DNA of 6,585 nucleotides, taken from the NCBI GenBank assembly GCA_947177645.1, contig CAMWVJ010000064.1, forward strand, positions 1 to 6,585, in the 5' to 3' direction. Below, piece after piece: positions 1 to 4,476 of the stretch. The number at the start of each line of letters is the position of its first letter. Position 1 is the first letter of the stretch. The translations under genes were made by a program, and so were the position numbers. The notes below the pieces were generated by a model, which made no database searches, had not been told where the DNA came from, and saw only the letters and a program-made list of their open reading frames with translations. Source of the stretch: an uncultured Desulfovibrio sp. (GTDB lineage Bacteria; Desulfobacterota; Desulfovibrionia; Desulfovibrionales; Desulfovibrionaceae).

Positions 1-1043
1 TCCAGCGCGTCGGCGAGCTGCTTGACCTGATGCTGCGCCTGCGCCAGGGCCATGCCGTAGCCGGGCACGATGATGACGCGCTTTGCCCCGCGCAGCAGCT
101 TCGCTATCTTGGCATCGTCATTGGCGGCGTCAGCGGCAGGGGCCGCGGCGGCAGCGCCCGAAGGCCCGGCCGGGGACTTGGGGGCGGCCGGAGCGGCGGC
201 AGCAGGGGCCGCGCCGGGCTTCTTGCCGGCCACCGAGGACTCGCCCAGAAGGATGGGCATGAGCCGGCGGTTCATGGCCTTGCACATGACGCGGGTGAGC
301 ATGTAGCCCGCCGAGCCGATGATGCCGCCCACGGCGATGAGCAGCGGGTCGGCCACGGCGAAGCCCGCGATGGCGCAGGAAATGCCGCCCATGGAGTTGA
401 GCAGCGAAATGGTGATGGGCATGTCCGCGCCGCCCACGCGCAGGGTGAAGACCACGCCGAAGAGCGCGCCGGTCACGAACATGAGGCCGATCATGAGCCA
501 GGGCAGGAAGTCGGGCGCGATGTTGTAGATGACCAGCGCCACGCCCATGATGCCCAGGAGGATGTTGACGATGCGGCTATGATTGGGCAGCACGATGGGC
601 CGCTGCGGCAGCACCTGGTGCAATTTGCCCGCGGCCACGAAGGAGCCGGCGATGGTGGTCATGCCCGAGCACAGCGCGAGGCAGGCGTCGATGCGGTGGA
701 AGGCCGATTCCGGCCCCACGTCCACCAGCATGATGAGGCCCACCAGCGCGGCCGCGCCGCCGCCGAAGCCGTGGAGAAAGGCCACGAGCTGCGGCATCTG
801 GATCATCTTGACCTTGTTGGAGAGGAAGAGGCCGAAAGCCATGCCTGCGGCGATGGCCCCCCAGAGCGTGACCGAGCCGAAGGAATCGTCCCTCAGCATG
901 GTGATGAGGATGGCGAGGGCCATGGCCAGGGCGGCGATGGCGTTGCCCCGGACGGCGGTCTTGACGTTGCTCATCAGGTGCAGCCCGTAGAGGATGGCGA
1001 CGGCCAGCACCGTGGCAATGATGTAATAGGCGAAAGAGCTCAT
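1..1043 (-). CDS. pntB: NAD(P) transhydrogenase subunit beta (PntB), 3'-truncated by window edge
   Basis: Membrane subunit of proton-translocating transhydrogenase: it carries most of the proton channel (domain II) and the NADP(H)-binding domain III. 347 residues are present and the stop lies outside the window; family members run to roughly 460 residues. Seen: hydrophobic helices from residue 5 to about 255; MPQLVAFLHGFGGG, whose His91 matches the conserved His91 of the E. coli beta subunit; the family block GGADMPITISLLNSMGG (204-220); and GSAGYMLTRVMCKAMNR (243-259). Domain III begins with VIIVPGYGMALAQAQ (323-337), the NADP-site glycine motif. Between the two lies an unusually Ala/Pro-rich linker (about 272-309). 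The ATG at 1043 is preceded by AGGGAG (1055-1060), a rather long 11 bases away. It is the last readable gene of the tpa-pntAA-pntAB-pntB series, 49 bases after pntAB. The family call is very secure; the C-terminal end is unseen. Confidence 0.96.
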   Translation of the reverse strand, partial: MSSFAYYIIATVLAVAILYGLHLMSNVKTAVRGNAIAALAMALAILITMLRDDSFGSVTLWGAIAAGMAFGLFLSNKVKMIQMPQLVAFLHGFGGGAAALVGLIMLVDVGPESAFHRIDACLALCSGMTTIAGSFVAAGKLHQVLPQRPIVLPNHSRIVNILLGIMGVALVIYNIAPDFLPWLMIGLMFVTGALFGVVFTLRVGGADMPITISLLNSMGGISCAIAGFAVADPLLIAVGGIIGSAGYMLTRVMCKAMNRRLMPILLGESSVAGKKPGAAPAAAAPAAPKSPAGPSGAAAAAPAADAANDDAKIAKLLRGAKRVIIVPGYGMALAQAQHQVKQLADAL

Positions 1044-1092
1044 GCGCGGAGTATCTCCCTGGGATGGTGGCGGCGGGCGCGGGGCGTGTGGC

Positions 1093-1374
1093 CTAGCGCT
1101 TCTTGCCGGCGATCATCTTCAGCATCTTGTTGGTGATGTCGAAGCCGCCAAAGACGTTGGTGATGGCGAGCGCGATGGCGACGCCGCCGAAGAACGCGCC
1201 CAGCGCGGTGGTGGCGAGGTGCGTGGCCGTGAGCGCGCCCAGGATGATAACGCCGTCAAGAGCGTTCATGCTCGACATGAGCGGCGTGTGCAAAAGGCTC
1301 GGGATGTGGCTCAGCACCTTGTAGCCGATGACGAGGGCGGCGATAAAGACCAGGATGAGGATGAACGTGGTCAA
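1093..1374 (-). CDS. pntAB: NAD(P) transhydrogenase subunit alpha, part 2 (PntAB, membrane anchor)
   Basis: Small 93-residue membrane subunit that supplies the remaining domain II helices of the transhydrogenase. In E. coli this segment is the C-terminus of PntA; in Rhodospirillum rubrum-type systems it is a separate protein, as here. Three hydrophobic segments are visible (about 3-21, 39-53, 57-75). The family signatures HTPLMSSMNA (29-38) and NVFGGFDITNKMLKM (73-87) are present, followed by a basic tail, KKR. The start is a TTG: there is no in-frame ATG before residue 33, and starting there would remove the first helix. A GGAGG Shine-Dalgarno (1382-1386) sits 7 bases upstream of the TTG. 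The gene lies 96 bases after pntAA and 49 before pntB, in the usual order of this complex. Function is assigned from family; confidence is high. Confidence 0.95.
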   Translation of the reverse strand: MTTFILILVFIAALVIGYKVLSHIPSLLHTPLMSSMNALDGVIILGALTATHLATTALGAFFGGVAIALAITNVFGGFDITNKMLKMIAGKKR

Positions 1375-1386
1375 GGGAATGCCTCC
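1375..1386 (-). promoter_or_regulatory. Ribosome binding site deciding the TTG start of pntAB
   Basis: GGAGG (minus strand, 1382-1386) followed by a 7-base spacer and TTG at 1374. It supports TTG as the initiation codon of pntAB. The only other candidate nearby, an in-frame ATT six bases further upstream, would lie nearly against the Shine-Dalgarno and is very rare as a start. Confidence 0.75.
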
Positions 1387-1424
1387 GCGAATGCGAAAGG
1401 GTGGTGCCGGACGGCGGATACGAG

Positions 1425-1458
1425 AAGGGCGCGCCGCCCCGTCGGGAAGCGCGCCCTT
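1425..1458 (-). other. Intercistronic GC-rich hairpin between pntAA and pntAB
   Basis: Perfect 10-bp inverted repeat, AAGGGCGCGC (1425-1434) with GCGCGCCCTT (1449-1458), and a 14-base loop. It starts 12 bases past the pntAA stop. No T-run follows on the minus strand, so it does not look like a full intrinsic terminator. It could act as a 3' stabiliser or a partial attenuator that sets the ratio of the soluble subunit to the membrane subunits. The structure is seen in the sequence; the role is inferred. Confidence 0.5.
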
Positions 1459-1470
1459 GCCAATGCGGTG

Positions 1471-2640
1471 CTACACGCCGGCTTCCTTGGCCCCGGCGTG
1501 GACGATCTCCTTGTTGATGGTGGTCAAGGAGGAGGCCACGATGGGGTCGTTGCGGTCGAGCTCGATCTTGCCGTCCTTGGTGAGGTAGGCAAGCAGGTTG
1601 TAGATGTTGTTGGCGAACATCCAGGTGGAGCTGGTGGGCATCATGCCCGGGATGTTCTTGATGCCGCTGACGGTCACGCCGTCCACCACGACTTCCTCGC
1701 CGGCCTTGGTGACGGCGCAGTTGCCGCCCTGGTCGATGGCGATGTCAACGATGACCGAGCCGGGCTTCATGGACTTGACCATCTCCTCGGTGATGAGCAC
1801 CGGGGCGAGCTTGCCGGGGATGAGGGCCGTGAGGATGACCACGTCGGCGTCCTTCACCACGGGCTTGATGGCCTCGATCTCCTTCTTCAGCCACTCGTCG
1901 GGCAGGCGCTGGGCATAGCCGCCCTCGCCGATGGCCACTTCCTTCGGCACGCCCGTGTCCACGGACTTGGCGCCCAGGCTGCGGGCCTGCTCGGCGGCGT
2001 CGGGGCGGATGTCGATGGCGGTCACTTCGGCGCCGAGGCGCTTGGCGGTGGCGACAGCCTGGAGGCCGGCCACGCCCGTGCCGATGACCACGACCTTGGC
2101 GGGCTTGATGACGCCCACGGCCGTGCCGATCATGGGCATGAACTTGGCGAGGTAGCTCGCGGCCATGAGCACGCCCTTGTAGCCGGCCACGGTGCTCATG
2201 GAGGTCAGGGCGTCCATGCTCTGGGCGCGGGAAATGCGCGGGATGCCGTCAAGGGTGATGCTGATGCAGCCCGTGTCGCGCAGCTTGCGCATGGGCTCGC
2301 GGTTCACCGGGGCGGCGGGGTGCAGGAAGGTGATGAGGTACTGGCCGTCGCGGAGCATGTCGCTCTCGTGCATGCCTTCCTTCTCGTTGAAGAGCGGCTC
2401 TTTCACCTTGAGGATGACGTCGGCCTTGTCAAAGATGTCCTTGGCGCGCTCCACGATGGTGGCGCCCGCGGCCTTGTACTGGTCGTCGGAGAAGAACGAG
2501 CCCTCGCCCGCGCCCGCCTGCACGAGCACGACGGCGCCGTCGTCCACCATCTTCTTCACGGTCTCGGGGGTGGACGACACGCGGCGCTCGCCGGGCATGA
2601 TTTCCGTGGGCACGCCGATGGTCATACCGGTAAATTTCAT
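1471..2640 (-). CDS. pntAA: NAD(P) transhydrogenase subunit alpha, part 1 (PntAA, NAD(H)-binding domain I)
   Basis: Peripheral NAD(H)-binding subunit of the transhydrogenase, which passes hydride between NAD(H) and NADP(H) at the membrane. 389 residues, close to the roughly 384 of the separate R. rubrum-type subunit. Seen: N-terminal IGVPTEIMPGERRVSSTPETV (8-28) typical of the AlaDH/PNT N-domain; PRISRAQSMDALTSMSTVAGY (134-154), where R135, Q140 and D143 fit by spacing the catalytic Arg, Gln and Asp of R. rubrum domain I; the Rossmann glycines VVIGTGVAGLQA (184-195); AIDIRP (208-213) after the second strand; and DIAIDQGGNC (299-308), characteristic of PntA. The chain ends without membrane helices, consistent with the split alpha subunit. 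The ATG at 2640 has AAGGAG (2649-2654) 8 bases upstream; the frame is open further upstream but starts there lack support. It is homologous to alanine dehydrogenase, but length and the following pntAB/pntB settle it as a transhydrogenase subunit. Confidence 0.95.
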   Translation of the reverse strand: MKFTGMTIGVPTEIMPGERRVSSTPETVKKMVDDGAVVLVQAGAGEGSFFSDDQYKAAGATIVERAKDIFDKADVILKVKEPLFNEKEGMHESDMLRDGQYLITFLHPAAPVNREPMRKLRDTGCISITLDGIPRISRAQSMDALTSMSTVAGYKGVLMAASYLAKFMPMIGTAVGVIKPAKVVVIGTGVAGLQAVATAKRLGAEVTAIDIRPDAAEQARSLGAKSVDTGVPKEVAIGEGGYAQRLPDEWLKKEIEAIKPVVKDADVVILTALIPGKLAPVLITEEMVKSMKPGSVIVDIAIDQGGNCAVTKAGEEVVVDGVTVSGIKNIPGMMPTSSTWMFANNIYNLLAYLTKDGKIELDRNDPIVASSLTTINKEIVHAGAKEAGV

Positions 2641-2718
2641 GGGAATGGCTCCTTCGATTGCTTGCTGGTGCATGACAAGGGGCCGGGCGCCCGCCAAGGC
2701 CCCGGCCCGCCGGAACAA

Positions 2719-4095
2719 CTAGGCCTTGACCACCTTGAAGGCGTTGTCGAGCGCCTTGAGGATCTCGTCAAGCTCCACCGTGGTGGTGATGAGCGCCGGG
2801 GCGAGGCAGATGGTATTGTTGAACTCGCGGAAGCTGCGGCTCGTCTTGCCGATGATGACGCCCTGCTTCATGCACTCGGCCACCACGGCGCCGGCCACGG
2901 CTTCGGACACGGGCTCGCGGGTGGCGCGGTCCTTGACGAGCTCGAGGCCGCAGAAGAGGCCCTTGCCGCGCACGTCGCCGATGATCTCGTACTTCTTCTC
3001 CAGCTCCTTCAAGCCGTTGAGCAGGTACTCGCCCATCTTGACCACGTTGTCGAGCACGTTGTGCTCTTCCATGTAGCACAGGTTGGCGTAGCCCGCGGCC
3101 GGGCCGGAGGTGCAGCCGCCGAAGGTGCTGATGTCGCGGAAGTAGCCTTCGCGGTCGGAGGGGTCGGCGATGAAGTCCTGGAAGACCTCCTCGGTCGTCA
3201 CCGTGCAGGAGATGGGCGCGTAGCCCGCGGCCACGCCCTTGGCCATGGTCACGATGTCGGGCTTGACGTTGAAGTGCTGGTAGCCGAACCACTTGCCGGT
3301 GCGGCCGAGCCCGCAGACCACTTCGTCGATGATGAGCAGAAGGCCGTACTTCTTGCAGATCTCGGTGATGGTCTCAAAATAGCCGTCCGGGGGCACGATG
3401 ACGCCGCCGCCGGCGGTGATGGGCTCGAGGATGACCGCGCCCACGGTGTCCGGGTCTTCGGCCTGCACCACTTTCTCAAGCTCGAGGGCGAACTTTTCGC
3501 CCAGGTTGGTGGTGCCGGCCGGATAGGGCGAGCGGTAGACCGAGCACGCCGGGAATTCCACGAAGCCCGGGGTGAAGGGGCCGTACTGCATCTTGCGCTC
3601 TTCCTGGCCGCAGGCGGAAAGCGTGGTGATGGTGGTGCCGTGGTAGTCGCGGTTGCGGTAGATGATCTTGTACTTCTTGCCGCCGTGCTTGAGCTGCGAG
3701 ATCTGGCGCACGATCTTGAAGGCCTTTTCATTGGCCTCGGAGCCGGAATTGGAGAGATAGACGCGGGAGAGGCCCGGCATCTTCTCGATGAGCTTCTTGG
3801 AGAAGCGGATGGTGGGGATGTTGCCGTAGCCGTTGGCGAAGTAGCAAAGCTCCTTGATCTGGTCGCTCACGGCCTTGCACAGGGTCTCGTTGCCGTAGCC
3901 CAGGTTGACCGTCCAGACGCCGCCGGAGACCGCATCCAGGTATTGCTTGCCGTTGATGTCCGTGACCCGCATGCCTTCGCCCTTGACAAAGATGATGGGA
4001 TCGGACTTTTCATAGACCTTGTGCTGGGTGAGATGATGCCAGACGTACTTCTTGTCGTCCGCGATCAGCTCGGCGGCGTTGAAGGACTGCGCCAT
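2719..4095 (-). CDS. tpa: Taurine:pyruvate aminotransferase (class III, PLP-dependent)
   Basis: Cytoplasmic PLP enzyme expected to convert taurine plus pyruvate into sulfoacetaldehyde plus L-alanine, the first step of taurine degradation in Bilophila-type bacteria. 458 residues, the normal size for class III (omega) aminotransferases. Seen: cofactor phosphate motif SNSGSEANEKAFK (115-127); YHGTT (151-155); LEPITAGGG (223-231); the PLP-nitrogen aspartate in LLIIDEVVCGLGRTGKWFGY (D257); and Schiff-base lysine K286 in TMAKGVAAGYAPIS. All catalytic positions are intact. The ATG at 4095 has GGAGG (4101-4105) 5 bases upstream. The frame is open for 50 more codons, but these would run through the sigma-54 promoter, so they are rejected. 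It is the first gene of the presumed operon with pntAA-pntAB-pntB (78-base gap). The class III assignment is certain. Taurine as substrate rests on recalled overall resemblance to Bilophila Tpa; beta-alanine or another omega-amine with pyruvate is the alternative. Confidence 0.85.
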   Translation of the reverse strand: MAQSFNAAELIADDKKYVWHHLTQHKVYEKSDPIIFVKGEGMRVTDINGKQYLDAVSGGVWTVNLGYGNETLCKAVSDQIKELCYFANGYGNIPTIRFSKKLIEKMPGLSRVYLSNSGSEANEKAFKIVRQISQLKHGGKKYKIIYRNRDYHGTTITTLSACGQEERKMQYGPFTPGFVEFPACSVYRSPYPAGTTNLGEKFALELEKVVQAEDPDTVGAVILEPITAGGGVIVPPDGYFETITEICKKYGLLLIIDEVVCGLGRTGKWFGYQHFNVKPDIVTMAKGVAAGYAPISCTVTTEEVFQDFIADPSDREGYFRDISTFGGCTSGPAAGYANLCYMEEHNVLDNVVKMGEYLLNGLKELEKKYEIIGDVRGKGLFCGLELVKDRATREPVSEAVAGAVVAECMKQGVIIGKTSRSFREFNNTICLAPALITTTVELDEILKALDNAFKVVKA

Positions 4096-4211
4096 TTCTT
4101 CCTCCGATTGAGTGCTTGGCGCCGCAGGGGATGCCCGACCGGCACATCCGGGGGCGGCGTCGGATTCCGCATGATTTAGGCCCGGCGGTACCCTCCCGGA
4201 CCACAGGGCCG
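4096..4211 (-). promoter_or_regulatory. Predicted 5' leader of the tpa operon mRNA
   Basis: If transcription starts about 12 bases beyond the -12 GC of the sigma-54 promoter, the leader is about 116 bases. It holds two imperfect hairpins: GGCCCGG (4179-4185) with CCGGACC (4196-4202), one mismatch; and GGATGCC (4129-4135) with GGCA..TCC (4141-4149), a two-base bulge. It ends in the GGAGG ribosome site of tpa. No known riboswitch class is recognised, and the hairpins may be chance in GC-rich DNA. Confidence 0.4.
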
Positions 4212-4220
4212 TGTCTGAAA

Positions 4221-4237
4221 TAGCAAGCCTTGTGCCA
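4221..4237 (-). promoter_or_regulatory. Sigma-54 (RpoN) -24/-12 promoter for tpa operon
   Basis: The minus strand reads TGGCACAAGGCTTGCTA. Against the known sigma-54 consensus TGGCACG-N4-TTGC(A/T), it matches TGGCAC and TTGCT with exact -24 GG to -12 GC spacing; only the G after TGGCAC differs. It lies 126 bases upstream of the tpa ATG in a non-coding gap and points toward tpa. Sigma-54 promoters need an ATP-dependent enhancer-binding activator, and candidate upstream sites are present. The activator gene is not in this window. Confidence 0.85.
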
Positions 4238-4246
4238 GATGGCACA
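4231..4246. promoter_or_regulatory. 7-2-7 palindrome overlapping the -24 element
   Basis: TGTGCCAGATGGCACA is a perfect inverted repeat (TGTGCCA / TGGCACA with a 2-base centre). One half contains the -24 TGGCAC of the sigma-54 promoter. It could be an operator whose occupant would block sigma-54 holoenzyme. It could also be chance symmetry. The plus-strand copy of TGGCAC has no -12 GC at the correct spacing, so it is not a divergent promoter. Confidence 0.4.
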
Positions 4247-4265
4247 GGCTCATTTTAGCCTTATA

Positions 4266-4278
4266 TATCGATAAGTTG
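4266..4278 (+). promoter_or_regulatory. IHF-like binding site between promoter and upstream repeats
   Basis: TATCGATAAGTTG matches the IHF consensus WATCAA-N4-TTR with one mismatch (G for A in the fifth position). It sits in the most AT-rich part of the gap, about 60 bases upstream of the predicted start. IHF commonly bends DNA at this position in sigma-54 promoters so that a distant activator can touch the polymerase. The short degenerate motif makes this a suggestion supported mainly by context. Confidence 0.4.
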
Positions 4279-4321
4279 TCGGCACGCAGTTTCAGCTCCA
4301 GCGCCGCCGCGCCGCAAATTC

Positions 4322-4370
4322 AAACCGATTCAGACTCAAAATGACGGTTGGGGCTAAACCGTAATCGACT
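4322..4370. promoter_or_regulatory. Candidate activator (UAS) sites: AAACCG-N5-GACT direct repeat pair
   Basis: Two copies of AAACCG-N5-GACT occur at 4322-4336 and 4356-4370, offset by 34 bp, about three helical turns. Between them, ACGGTT (4344-4349) with AACCGT (4357-4362) forms a 6-7-6 inverted repeat, so there are three half-sites of AACCG type. They are centred about 118 and 152 bases upstream of the predicted tpa start, the usual range for enhancer sites of sigma-54 activators. The repeats are seen directly; their role is inferred. Confidence 0.45.
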
Positions 4371-4396
4371 TGCAATCCGTTTTTGATTCATATTTG

Positions 4397-4462
4397 CCTT
4401 CGCTCCTTAAAATGCAAGGAGGCCCGCCCCGCAGCTGCGGAACGGGCCTCCTTGTGCGAAGG
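4397..4462 (-). terminator. Nested-hairpin intrinsic terminator of the lctP-like gene
   Basis: A perfect 12-bp stem, CAAGGAGGCCCG (4415-4426) with CGGGCCTCCTTG (4443-4454), encloses the palindrome CCGCAGCTGCGG (4429-4440). It is framed by a second repeat pair, CCTTCGC (4397-4403) and GCGAAGG (4456-4462). On the minus strand the main stem is followed by CATTTT, a short T-run. It begins 14 bases past the permease stop and should insulate the tpa promoter region from lctP readthrough. The T-run is weak, so termination may be incomplete. Confidence 0.75.
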
Positions 4463-4476
4463 TGCGGTGTCTCAGG

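Noticed and set aside
2679..2708. GC-rich hairpin between tpa and pntAA as a terminator
   Set aside because: Only 6-7 bp stems form in several competing registers (GGGCCGG/CCGGCCC or GGGGCC/GGCCCC), and there is no T-run on the minus strand. It is probably a by-product of base composition.
2641..2718. N-terminal extension of pntAA by 26 codons
   Set aside because: The residues are not typical of the family; the ATG at 2640 has AAGGAG at 8 bases and directly precedes the conserved IGVPTE segment.
1042..4179. A 1,045-codon open frame on the plus strand across pntAB, pntAA and tpa
   Set aside because: It is antisense to three clear genes. Its composition (His, Gly, Ala, Asp, Val repeats) is what reverse-frame reading of high-GC coding DNA gives, and it has no recognisable domain.
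4096..4245. N-terminal extension of tpa by 50 codons
   Set aside because: It would include the sigma-54 promoter and leader. The ATG at 4095 has a strong GGAGG, and the homologous protein begins at MAQSFNAAEL by family length.
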